DNA of 64,000 nt from contig CP142451.1 in the NCBI GenBank assembly GCA_038049695.1, positions 71,626,001-71,690,000 on the forward strand. Reading direction: 5' to 3'. The notes under the pieces were generated by a model that was not told the origin of the DNA, made no database searches, and saw only the letters and a list, made by a program, of their open reading frames with translations. Positions within the stretch are counted from its first letter, which is position 1. Each line of letters begins with the position of its first letter. Both the position numbers and the translations under genes were made by a program. Origin of the DNA: Cinnamomum chago. Its lineage: Eukaryota > Streptophyta > Magnoliopsida > Laurales > Lauraceae. Of the stretch, positions 34,371 through 45,515 are shown piece by piece.

Positions 34371-34661
34371 TGAGGCCCCACGCCCTTGTAGACCCTCATT
34401 ATATTTAATTATAGTACATTAATCCTATTTATGCTAATTGATAGGGGTTAGTAAGGGTAGACTAGTCTTTTCCTAGAAATTAGGCCTATTTCATAGGAAA
34501 TAGGGTCTTTTTGAAATTCTAGAATTAGTAGGATGTTAGATAGACTCCCTAGGATTAGTTAGTTAGTTAGAGTCCCCTAGAAGTAATTTATAAGAATAGG
34601 AGGGGTTTCTCTTAGAGAATTTGCAATTAAAACCTAGAATACCCAAAATACCCTAAGCCTT
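34371..34661 (+). mobile_element. Older LTR-like repeat D, first part
   Basis: It starts TGAGGCCCCACGCCC, reminiscent of the U3 starts TGTGAGACCCCGACCC and TGTAAGACCCCGACCC of the other gypsy-type LTRs. It is interrupted by the gypsy element and seems to continue at 48732. Confidence 0.4.
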
Positions 34662-34666
34662 ATCTT
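34662..34666. repeat. TSD ATCTT, left copy (gypsy element)
   Basis: Partner of 48727-48731. Confidence 0.9.
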
Positions 34667-37600
34667 TGTCGCGACCCCGGACCGGGCCCCCGAAGGAACT
34701 GATCCGGAGTCGGGACATTATTAGTGGTGATGATGATGATGATCCACATCACATCTGTTTAAATGGTAACATACACTTATTTAATTTCCCACAGGTGTCT
34801 GCGGTGAGGATATCACAACCATAAATGAACATTCCTATTAAGTGCGGAAGCATGTAGCAAATCAAATAGTCAGACTATCTCTAGTCATCGAAGCATTAAC
34901 ATCAAGTATCAAAAACTGTATCAGAATGAGCAACGTTCTATAGCATGTTTCCCAAAAGTAGTTAAAGTTTAAACAACAGATCATTTAGTTACAATCCCCA
35001 AAATCAGAGGCCAACAAAGGCCAATATAAATAAAACAGTAATCCATAAGAATGGTTAAATAGATCCACTCAAAATGTTACGCCTCTCTTAGCAACCCGAT
35101 GTCTACATGACATCATCGGCACGCCACTCGACTAGAGGTTGCGGCTCAGCTACCGTCTCCTCCGGCTCCTCCTCAAGGTAGCCGGCAACGGGACCTGAGT
35201 ACCAAAGCAAATGGGTCAGACTCGACGGTCTGGCAAGAGAGTGAAAGATATAACAACATATAATAAAGGAAATATCTTGAAAAGCATAGAAATCTGTTTA
35301 AACAAGAACTCTCATAAAGTAGATAAATCATTTGCTAGAAAACAAGTAAACAAGATAAAACACATAAGGTATCCAAGGAATCGGGAACTAACAAGATGGC
35401 AATCACATAAAGCTAAGTCCTCTGTCACTAAAGTGACAACAGTATAACGGGACGTTGATCTCAGTCACACAAGGTGAGGAGATTCAACGCAAATCATTTA
35501 TACAATATAAATATACGGGACGGGACCACGGTAGTGAACTGGGTATCGGGACGGGACCACGGTAATAGACCGGGTATCGGGATCCAAACTGCAGCGGGCG
35601 GGACGGGAAAGGGATCTCCAAGTCGGTGGATCAAACCGACAAGGTATCCAAGCTTAGTGATGCCGACTCATTGGTTAAACACCAAATCGAGACATATGCA
35701 AAATACATCAAGTCCATGTAAATAAATGAACGGGGCAAGAATACTCAAATGCATAACTTTCATTTCATGTCGGGCAATACTCTTCGGGACAAGTCCATGT
35801 TACTAGTGTAACTATCATGCCTTCGGGAAAACAAATCATATAATATAAATCTTGGAATGAAGTGAAACAATGAACTATAACAATTTCGGGTAAAATACTG
35901 GTTTCAAGATCTATTTAGTGTATAGGGGTCCCGTATGTCGATTATAAATAAGGACTTGGTACTCCTCGAGTTAGAAGACATTCCGGGCTCCTTATGCACC
36001 TTGAAGTTTCAAAACTTCGAATGAAATCTTTGTGATATGGTTTCTTTCCACGAATGGCCTCATACATTGTTTAGCAAATCTCCTTGCCATCGAGGGGTTC
36101 CCAGAGAATAGACCCAAACATTGAAATAGTTAAACATCGTCCGAAACATAGCCTTGCCCAACGGGGCCCCTCGCTCTCTGGAATGGCTGTCTGGGTGGTT
36201 TCGCTCGAGCGAAGTTGAGGTTGCTCGAACGAACTCATTGGGTCGAGCGAATATTTAAATGCGTTCGAAAGAACAACTCTCTGGAATGAGTTCTAAGATG
36301 TCCGCTCGAGCGACCAAGGGTGCGCTCGAGCGATCCAGCTACTGGAATGCTCCGAACCCTTTTCTGGACAGGTCACTCGAGCGAAGTGTCATGGTCCCTC
36401 GAGCGAACTGTCCAGAAACTGATTCCGGACCAGTTCAGCTCCACTCTATCTCTTCCTTTTACCATCCCTTTTCTGCCACTTTTATGCATCAAATGAGGAG
36501 TCTAATACTTCATTCAAACTACTACAAGTCCTTCATCACATCCCTCTCATTCTCCTCCATCAATGTCACATTCAATATAAAGAGGGGAAGAAAGAAGGGA
36601 ACCATTTCACATAAGATGCATTTGAAACAACACAAGAAGAATTTAAAAGCTATGCCCCAACACATCTTTAAAATCATAAATGCACCAACAAGGCTCTTCA
36701 TGAGCATTTATTTCAAAGCAAGACAATAAATAGGCATGAGTGAAAATTAATAAAACCAACCATATTTCTCATAAAAACATTAAAAGCTCTTAAATGATCA
36801 TATCATCCACTTGCCTTAGGTCCAAGCTAGCCAAACAATCAAGCCTCTAATCACTTCTTAAGCTCACTTCCAAGCTACAATAAAAAATCCCCAAAACAAA
36901 CCCTAAAATGGGTCAAATAAAGAATGAAAAGGATAGAACTTTCAATAATGCAAATGGAGCTTATCAAGAGCTAGAGGAACACTAATCTAGGAGATGGGGA
37001 GGGTTACTTACTTGGATGACCTTCAAATGAAGAGGGCTAGCTCAAGGGAGGTCTCAAGGTCGTAAGATTTCTCCACAAATGATATCAAGATGAAGCTTGT
37101 AAGATGAGGAAGAAGATGGTGATTTCCATTTCAAGTTTGGTGCAAGATTAGTGTGGTTTGGAGATGGAGAAGCAAGAATAAGAAGAAGAAGAAGAGTTGC
37201 AAGGAAACCCTAAGCTCTCCTCTTGTGCTGGAACATGAAGAAGGAATGGAATGAAGAGTGGCTTCCCTATGTTAACAATGAGTTGGGTCCCACTACTAAG
37301 GCACTAGTTGGGCTGAAATCATCTCTTTCGGGACCTCGGGTGAATTCGACGAAGAAGGAAGAAATGATCTTCGAAATATCTAGTTTCCAAAAAGTGTATG
37401 TTTCGCAGGTTTCGGGAATATCAAGTTTTGGGGTACAAATTTTTGTATGCAATGACTGTTTTGCCCTCAAGGCTATGAAATCGGGTTTCGGAATCTCAAA
37501 CGGGGACGGGATCAACGTGAAAGTTGTATGGAATAACAATACCAATAAAACGGGATTAAAAGCATGAATGCAAAAATCTCCGATGAATCCTCGAGCACAT

Positions 37601-37778
37601 GCCATGCCATAAAAAGGAAAACCCCAAAGGGTCCCACTAATCACAAAACAACCAAAACTCCCCAAAACTATATCAAAAGCTATTCCAAACCCAACTTAGC
37701 CAAAATCATTTATCAAGCTTAGAACTAACACGCAACTTAATTAGTACTAATCGGGTTCACTCGGGTCGGGGTCTTACA
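34667..37778 (-). repeat. Gypsy 3' LTR
   Basis: 3112 bp, TGTCGCGACCCC...GGGGTCTTACA. It has the conserved U5 block at 34788-34816 and is about 99 bp shorter than its partner, mostly by loss within the palindromic array. Confidence 0.92.
36199..36408. repeat. Palindromic array, TCGCTCGAGCGA type, gypsy 3' LTR
   Basis: About seven palindromes. Compared with the 5' LTR it lacks the first pair (before CTCTCTGGAATGG) and one later unit. Confidence 0.9.
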
Positions 37779-37791
37779 TCCTCCACCCCTT
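37779..37791 (-). promoter_or_regulatory. Gypsy polypurine tract
   Basis: AAGGGGTGGAGGA on the minus strand abutting the 3' LTR. The pol reading frame ends inside it at 37790. Confidence 0.85.
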
Positions 37792-38142
37792 AGGGCATTT
37801 GGTCCTCCAAATGAAACATAAGACTCACCTCTGGTAGAAGATGTGGGTACTTCTTCTGCACTTGATCTCGTAATTCCCACGTTGCCTCTTCCGGTCCATG
37901 ATTCTCCCACAGTACCTTTATCCACTGAATAGTCCGTGTCCTCAACTCTTGTTCCTTTGTATCGATGATCTCAACGGGCTTCTCAACATAGGTAGTATCC
38001 TCTCTGATCTCTAATGGCTCATGCCGGAGTACATGCGACGGGTCGGGAACATATTTCTTCAACATAGACACATGGAAGACGTTGTGTAAGCCGGATAGCT
38101 CAGGTGGTAAGGCTAATCTGTAAGCCACATCACCGATCTTGC
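37790..38142 (-). pseudogene. Gypsy integrase C-terminus / chromodomain-like tail (cut off by LTR-B)
   Basis: From IGDVAYRLALPPELSG the frame shows the conserved integrase C-terminal block (HNVFHVSMLKKYVPDPSHV), then a chromodomain-like tail (KVLWENHGPEEATWEL) to the stop at 37790. In chromoviruses this tail directs insertion to particular chromatin. The open frame extends into the inserted LTR upstream, but those residues are not part of the protein. It belongs directly after the segment ending at 40952. Confidence 0.88.
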
Positions 38143-40951
38143 TGTCGCGACCCCGGAACGGATCCCCGGACCCGCGACGTTGGTGAATTGCACTGTCTAC
38201 TGTTTTCCCACAGGTTCCCGCGGTGAGGATTCCCAAAGACACGCGGAATCTGACTCACATGATCAAGTATGCGGAAGCCTGTAGCAAAACACAGCAAGAT
38301 GAGCACCAATACAATGTTTAAGTGCTTATGACAAATAATATCAAAACATAGTATCAAAGAAAGAAGTTCACATGGCATTCCAAACATAGTTCAAGTTATA
38401 AGACTAATTCAAAAGTACTTTAAGTTTTGTTACAATTCCATAAGAGGCCAACAGAGGCCAATACACTTCTCAAAAATAATCAAAAGAAACCCCATGACAA
38501 AAAGGTGACGCGACTCAAGAACCCGCCCGACGTCTAGATGACATCGTCGGGTTGCCACTCTCTCACAGGGGTTGGCTCACAAGCCTCCTCCTGACGCTCC
38601 TCCTCAAAGGTAACGTCTCCTGCACCTGGGCACCAACAAACAAGGGTCAAACACGATGGTTTGGCAGGTAATCAAGTTAGGCATGAACATGAACAATAAC
38701 ATTTAGAGAAAACATGTAAGCAAATCTTTGACATGCAATACTATGACAACTGAGATACATTTCAAAAATGCGAACAAAGATGAGATACCAAAACAAACTA
38801 GCATGAATAAATAATATATCATGAGCAGTTACAATCCACAAAAAGCCCATCCTTTCTCTATCATTTATATAATGAAAAGAGCAAGCACGCACGACAGGCA
38901 CGATATACATAATATAAGCACGACACGATTTCCCACAAAGACGGGAATTCCGGCAGCGGAACCGGACACGCACGATGTGTAATAAATACACGACCAGTAT
39001 GCAGACAGTCCACATGTTTAAAGACCCCCAGACAGTAGATCAAACTGAAAGGGCAGTCTAAGCTCAGTGGTGTTTACTTAATTCATGAATGAACAAAACA
39101 CGCGAAACACGATCAAAGCATGTCGAGATAAAAAGGGGGAAATCACTTATCAAAACACGACGAACACGACTAGCAAGAGGCATAATAATTATGCATAACA
39201 CGCTTAGGAAGTGGTCCCCTTTTTCTTGAAACAAGACTTCAAACAAACTTATACTTGAAATCTAAAACGAGTACACGAGGGTACTTAACGTACTCAAAAC
39301 GGAATTCAAACACGAAATCTGACAAGCATGTGTTAAGGCTACTAATTGACCCTTGTGTAAATGGGATTCCAAATGTCAGATTATACAAGAGTTGGCGTCC
39401 CCGAAGTTGGGTTGCATTTCAAAGTCCCATTTTCACAATGTCAAGTCAAAACCCTTAACATAGTCTAGTTTTCCAACCTTCACGAAAATACACTCGAATT
39501 AAATCTTCTCCTGAATCTGGCAGGTTCGCTCGAGCGAACGTTATAAGGTGATGACACTTCGCTCGAACGACACAGTTCGTTCGAGCGGACAATAAGTGCG
39601 TTCGAACGGACGACTCTCTGCCTCGTTCCAGATTATACAGAGGGCAATTCGCTCGAGCGGACAGCTCTCTGTCTGCGCTCGGACCAAACAGAGGCTTGGT
39701 CGCTCGAGCGGACCCAAGGGTCGCTCGAGCGAATCGGCTTCTGCCTGAACTCACAGAGTGCAGAAATACCTTCCTTTTTTTCACAACTTTTGCTACATTT
39801 CTCTCCTTCTTCTCATCAATCAATCACATGTCATCCCTTGAGCCTCCATGCTCACCAAGGGTTCATTCCATCATTCCAACCATCCCAAATCAAATGAAAA
39901 CAAACTCATGAAGCTTATAAACAAGATAAATGCACAATTTACTAAAATATACTGAAATCAAAACACATGCATCATTTCCTAAAGAGATTACTTGCCTTGA
40001 CCAACGCTAAAACTCTTCTCAAGCACCTCTTTCTCAAGCTAATCCAACACTACAAGAACCCAAGAGAAAACCATACCAAACTCAAACAAAATGGAACAAA
40101 GAACCCATTTTTAACAAAAAAGGGTTTGAATACTTGAAAAACATGATCTTTAAAGAACCAAAAGACTTATGAAAAACAAGGATTGAAGCTCTTACCTAAC
40201 AATGGCCAAACAAGAAGAGATGAAGAAGATGAAGAGCTTGTCCCCAAGAACCCCAAGAGATTTGTATGGATGGAAAGCTTGCAAGGAGAGGAGAAAGATG
40301 ATGGTCTTGGAACCTTCCTTGGAGATCTATAGCTAGGGCATGCAAGAGAAATGAAGATGGAAGGGAAAGAGGTTTTCCTTGCCCTAGGTTCAGAAAATTG
40401 CAGAGAATGGGGGAAATGAATGAAAGGAGAGGGAGATGGGGCTTTAGTGAGGTTAATGGGCCCCAAATGACTTGAACTTTGAAATGGTCAAAACACAAAC
40501 TTGTGGGCCTCGGATGACTTCGACGAAGAAGGATAAAACGATCGTCGAAATATCTAGTTTTCAAAAAGTATATTTTTGACATGGTTTTGAGATCTCGAAA
40601 ATTGTGTCCAGATTTGTGCAAGAAAGACAATTTTACCCTCTTTGGGCCAAAACATGGGTTTTTTGGCTTCAAATATGAATATGCTTAAAACGAAAGTTGC
40701 AACACGTCGAAACATCATTCAAATGAAATCAAAACCACAATCACACGGAACCCAACACGATCTTCCCAAGTTCACACGTGCACTCAGGCCTTCCTGAGTG
40801 TGTCTAACCAATACTAAACGTTCTCAAAAACCCCAAAGCTATGTCCAAGACTAAAACTAATCACTTCTAACCCAACAATAACTAAACCCACTTAGGACTA
40901 AACACATACTAATCGCACACTAATCGACTTGGTCTGGGTCGGGGTCTAACT
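38143..40951 (-). mobile_element. Solo gypsy-type LTR-B, copy 2, inside integrase
   Basis: 2809 bp, starting TGTCGCGACCCCGGA and ending GGTCTAACT, the last base being changed from the usual A. The flanking 5-mers CTTGC (38138-38142) and TCTGC (40952-40956) look like a decayed TSD; with that reading the interrupted integrase frame matches the family norm on both sides. It matches window copy 1-1954 over its U3 two-thirds. Confidence 0.85.
39525..39733. repeat. Palindromic array, TTCGCTCGAGCGAA type, in LTR-B copy 2
   Basis: About eight palindromes including GTTCGTTCGAGCGGAC variants. It sits where LTR-B copy 1 has GCTAGC palindromes. Confidence 0.9.
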
Positions 40952-41232
40952 TCTGCTCACAATGTCATAGGGTCCATTGTATCTCCGTGATAGCTTGCCC
41001 TTCTGTCCAAATCTCAAAGTTCCCCTTGTAGGTGACACTTTCAAGAAAACCTTATCTCCTTCTTTGAACTGTAGATCTCTGCGGTTGGAGTCTGCATAGC
41101 TCTTCTGTCTACTCCGGGACACTTTCAGACGTTCTTGAATCAATTTGATCTTATCGCTGGTCTCACTAACCATAGTCGGTCCATGGAAACTGCGAGTGCC
41201 AAGTTCTTCCCGACAAACAGGTGACACCTTCT
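40952..41232 (-). pseudogene. Gypsy integrase, linker and start of C-terminal domain
   Basis: The frame reads SPVCREELG... through KIKLIQERLKVSRSRQKSYAD and FKEGDKVFLKVSPTRG to GPYDIVS, the standard post-catalytic region of plant gypsy integrase. It is in a different frame from the catalytic core upstream (frameshift near 41230) and is broken at 40952 by solo LTR-B. Confidence 0.9.
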
Positions 41233-41790
41233 GCCATACAAAGCCTCAAAAGGAGCCATCCCAATGCTCGAATGGTAACTGTTGTTGTAAGCGAACTCAC
41301 ACAACGGTAGAGTGTCATCCCATTGAGTCTTGAAATCTAACACACAGGCACAGAGCATATCCTCAAGAGTCTGAATCGTTCTCTCTGACTGGCCATCTGT
41401 CTGAGGGTGATACGCTGTGCTGAACTGTAATCTCGTACCCATAGACTCATGCAATGTCTTCCAGAACCTCGAGATGAATCTGCTGTCTCTGTCGGAAGTG
41501 ATAGAAACTGGCTGCCCATGACGACTGACAATCTCGTTGACAAACAACTCTGCAAAAGGTAGCATGTGCATCTTCTTCCCTATCTTCATAGCAAGGAAAT
41601 GCGTTGACTTGGTGAGACAGTCTACAATGACCCATATCGCATCGTTGCCTCTGCTAGTCTTCGGTAATCCCAAAATAAAGTCCATGGTAATGTGCTCCCA
41701 CTTCCATTTCGGGATCTCTAATGGTTGTAACAATCCTGGAGGCCTCTGATGCTCTGCTTTAATCAACTGACAAGTCATACAACGGGAGAC
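41233..41790 (-). pseudogene. Gypsy integrase catalytic core
   Basis: It contains the CX2C half of the zinc-binding domain ([10 protein letters not shown]), then a D-D-E core: D in HITMDFILGLP, D in ITSDRDSRF, and E in TDGQSERTIQ. The region is complete, but frameshifts at both edges (near 41790 and 41230) detach it from its neighbours. Confidence 0.9.
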
Positions 41791-42926
41791 AACGCTGCAA
41801 TCTCTCTCTTCATGTTGTTCCACCAAAATCTGCCCTTCAAGTTTTGATACATCTTTGTGCTGCCGGGATGCATGGAGTACTTCGTGTTGTGAGCCTCAGT
41901 CATGATGTCATTTCTCAAATCTTCGATGTTAGGCACACACAGACGGTCACGGTAGTACAAAACTCCATCAACAAAATGAAAATCAGGACGTTCTGCTATA
42001 TGCTCTGAAATCTTGGCCAACTCTGGATCTTGCAACTGGCTGTCCTTGATCTTCTGAATGAAAGAAGGTTCTGACATCGTCATGTTAGCTAACAAAATAC
42101 CCTTCCTTAGTGGCTGTAGGTCTATACTCAATTCTTCAAACTGCTCGAAAATACAAGTGCCACTTAGATTTGCCAAGCCTACTGATTTCCTACTCAAGGC
42201 ATCTGCAACAACATTTGCTTTCCCCGGGTGGTACTTGATTGGAAAATCATAGTCCTTGATATATTCCATCAATCTTCTCTGCCTCATGTTCAAATCCTTC
42301 TGTGAAAACAGATACTGTAAGCTGTGGTGGTCGGAGTGGACTTCGAACTGCTCTCCATAGAGGTAATGTCTCCACATTTTCAACGCGAACACAACCGCTG
42401 CTAACTCCAGATCATGGGTGACATAGTTCTTCTCGTGATCTTTCAACTGTCGAGATCCATAAGCAATCACTTTTCCTTTTTGCATCAACACACAACCAAG
42501 TCCAACATTCGAAGCATCGGTAAAAATGGTAAAACCGCCGCTTCCGGATGGTAAGGTAAGGACTGGTGCTGTAGTCAATCTCTTCTTTAGCTCTTGGAAA
42601 CTCTCTTCACACTGATTTGTCCATACATATGGTGCATTTTTCCTTGTCAACTTTGTCAATGGTGACGCAATCGACGAAAAACCTTGCACAAACCTCCGAT
42701 AATAACCTGCCAATCCCAGAAAACTTCTGATCTCTGTTGCATTCTTCGGTCTTTCCCAACTCATAACTGCTTCAACCTTGGATGGATCCACTGATAATCC
42801 TTCTTTGGAGATGATGTGCCCCAAAAATGCTACTTGCTCCAACCAAAAATCACACTTGTTGAGCTTCGCATACAACTGGTTCTCTCTCAAGAGTTGCAAT
42901 GCTATCCTCAAGTGCTCTTCATGCTC
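41775..42926 (-). pseudogene. Gypsy RT C-terminal part, RNase H, integrase N-terminus
   Basis: It follows the stop at 42927-42929 in the same frame. It shows the RT thumb/connection ([27 protein letters not shown]), RNase H with D in FTDASNVG, E in [10 protein letters not shown] in [10 protein letters not shown] and D in VVADALSRK, and then the HPG-type integrase zinc-binding half ([18 protein letters not shown]). The frame is lost near 41790. Confidence 0.92.
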
Positions 42927-45038
42927 TTATCTAGTCTTGGAGTACACCAAAATGTCATCTATGAATACTACAACAAACTGATCTAGATACTCTGCAAATA
43001 TCTTGTTCATCAAAGCCATGAACACTGCCGGTGCATTAGTCAACCCAAATGGCATCACTAGGAACTCATAGTGGTCATATCTTGTCCGGAAAGCTTTTTT
43101 CAACACATCTGCTTCTCTAACTCTCAGCTGATGGTAACCGGATCTCAAGTCAATCTTCGAAAAGTATGATGCACCTTGCAATTGATCAAACAATTCATCT
43201 ATTCTTGGCAATGGGTACTTGTTCTTGATGGTCACTTGATTCAATCTTCTATAATCTATACACATTCTCATCGAACCATCCTTCTTCTTAACAAACAAAA
43301 CTGGAGCTCCCCATGGTGAAACACTCGGTCTCACAAAACCTTTGTCCAATAATTCTTGCAACTGAGTCTTCAACTCTCCCAACTCTGTTGGAGCCATTCT
43401 ATATGGTGCAATAGATATCGGGGCGGTCCCTGGTAGCAACTCAATGGTGAAATCAATTTCTCTCTTGGGTGGCAAACCTGGAATCTCCTCCGAAAAAACA
43501 TCCGGGAACTCCCAAACAACTGGGATCTCCTCCACCCCTTGGGACCGTTTATCCTCCGTGATAAACGCTAAATAAGCTTCACAACCACTTCTCAAAAGTC
43601 TGTCAGCCTTCAACGCTGAAACAAACCCTGCACGAGGATTCCTCCTCTCTCCCTGAAACGACACTCCTGCTGGTGTCTCAACCAACTTGAAGGTGAGGGT
43701 CTTATGGAAACAATCCATTGTGGCATGGTACCCTGCCAGCCAATCCATCCCTAGGATGACATCATAATCAAACATCTCCAAAGAATTGAGATTTGCGGTT
43801 AAAACCACTTCTCCTATCTGAACTGTGCAAATAGGGTAAAAGGTTCTACAAATAACTTGTTTACCTATTGGGGTTGCCACAGTCAAAATGAACTCAAGTT
43901 CTCTAGCATGCATATCAATCAACTTAGAAAATTTATGGGAGACGAAAGAATGTGTAGAGCCAGGGTCAAACAAAATCATAGCTTTAATCCCACAAACAAG
44001 AAGTGTACCTTCCACTACATTTCCCGCTGCCTTTGCATCAACTCTATTGACCCCGTAGATTTGCCCTCGAAGCTGTGGCCTGTTCTGAGCTTGTTGTGTC
44101 CTGCCATGTGGTGCATTCCTGTTCTGCTGCGGTGCACGCTGATGTCCCTGCTGGTGACGGGCCTGCTGCTGTCTAAACTGCTGTTGCTGTGGTGCTTGCT
44201 GCTGAAGTGGCCTTGCCTGGTTTTGGACAACCAATGCATTTTGTGGTGGTGGTGGTGGACGTTGTGGCCCTTGCTGCTGCTGCTGATTCTGTCTGTTTGG
44301 CCTAGGGCAATCCCTCATTCGATGGTCCATCGACCCACACCTGAAGCACGCTCCCGTGATGGTACGACATTCCGCACTAGCATGGTTCTTCCCACAGTGG
44401 ATGCAAACCACTGGATTCTGCACATTTGGTCCTGTCCTTTGCCTCTTATTCTGATGGTTTCTCTGATGTTGATAATTCTGCTGTTGAGCTGGACTCTTGC
44501 CTTGGACTCTGAGGATCTTGTTGTGGAAGTTCTCAAACTTGTAAGCCCTCTTGACTGCCTCATCGAAAGTAGCAGGTGGTACAACTCCGGTGGCATCCCT
44601 CTCAATGAAAGGGGTGAGTCCCTCAAAGAACTTAGCAATTTTCTTCTCCACCGTATCTACCAACTCCGAGGCATATTTGGACAGTCTCTCAAACTTGGTG
44701 AGATATTCTAAGACTGTCATACTCCCCTGCACCTGCTGCTGAAACTCTATGGCCTTTTGTCTCTTGATATGGGCAGGTACATATTTATCATGGAATTGTC
44801 TCTTAAAGTTTGCCCACACCTCTGCATCAGCCATGTTCCTGTATTCTTCCCTAACCGTTTTCCACCATCTGTCTGCTGTACCGCTGAAAAGGGATGATGC
44901 TAGCTTTACCCTTTCTCCTCCTGTACACTGGAAAATCTCGAAGATGTTCTCTGTATGTTCTAACCAGTCATCTGCAGCCAATGGATCTTCTTCCCCAAGA
45001 AATTCCTTCGGAGCCCTCTTCCGAAACCGTTCAAACAA
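42927..45038 (-). pseudogene. Gypsy Gag - protease - reverse transcriptase
   Basis: 703 codons. Residues 1-170 are retrotransposon Gag ([17 protein letters not shown]). A Q/P-rich linker spans 183-320 and includes two zinc knuckles (C212-C224 with spacing CX2CX3HX4C, and C231-C244, CX2CX4HX4C). The aspartic protease is at 345-435 (DPGSTHSF, where DSG is usual, and VILGMDWL). RT runs from about 515, with D630 in [12 protein letters not shown] and the FIDD box at 692-695. A TAA stop ends the frame eight codons after FIDD, where the family continues; a single-base change of a GAA codon would explain it. Gag upstream is in another frame. Confidence 0.93.
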
Positions 45039-45049
45039 GGCATTAGGGT

Positions 45050-45358
45050 CATGTTGTCTTTGATTGATAACGATTGTGGGTTGGGTTGAACCGGTTCTAG
45101 TCTTCTCTGTAAGACCTCAAGCAATTGCCTTTGCATCTTTGCCATTTCCTTAGCATGGTCTTCTTCTCTCTTGAGCATCTGTTCTTGCAATCTAGCTTGG
45201 TTTTCATTGGCTTGACGTTGCTGGTCAAGCATTGCTCGCATCATTTCTTGGAATTGATTTGGTGGGTTGTTCTCAACTATATCCTCTTCTATCGGTCCGG
45301 TGTGATCACTGTTACTTCCAGAAGGAATGCCATTCACTGTTCTCTTACGGGGAGGCAT
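45050..45358 (-). pseudogene. Gypsy Gag N-terminus
   Basis: It begins MPPRKRTVNG (M at 45358, chosen because the MPPR start is usual for this group and the open stretch before it is leader), followed by a Q/E-rich coil (residues 30-90). The frame is lost around 45060-45090 by a 1-base indel and Gag continues in the next frame. The site is too far upstream to be the Gag-Pol programmed frameshift. Confidence 0.85.
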
Positions 45359-45500
45359 GATGCTGCAAAACAAATCGTTAGCACATCATAATATAATGGG
45401 TCACACATTGCTCACACGATACTAGCTATCGAAAGATCTAACGAATCCTCGCCACGTCCTTAGGATTTCTAGTTTCTTTTAATTGCTTGAAACACGTCTC

Positions 45501-45512
45501 GCTCTAATACCA
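45501..45512 (-). promoter_or_regulatory. Gypsy primer binding site
   Basis: TGGTATTAGAGC on the minus strand, three bases from the 5' LTR. It is a one-base variant of the tRNA-Met-type site. The leader to the gag start holds nothing else recognised. Confidence 0.85.
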
Positions 45513-45515
45513 GTC

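Noticed and set aside
35474..35725. Small plus-strand frames around 35211-35725 and 46048-46574
   Set aside because: They are the same LTR segment in both LTR copies with differing frames and no conserved protein.
37223..37665. 114- and 132-residue frames on opposite strands, repeated at 48171-48613
   Set aside because: They lie within the two LTRs of the gypsy element, have no domain, and are open by chance in a conserved LTR segment.
43857..44711. 284-residue plus-strand frame
   Set aside because: It is the antisense shadow of the gypsy Gag-protease region; its low-complexity stretches come from the Q-rich linker on the other strand.
45040..45100. Programmed Gag-Pol frameshift in the gypsy element
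   Set aside because: The shift lies in the N-terminal part of Gag, far from the Gag-Pol border, and the element has several other lesions. A simple indel is more likely.
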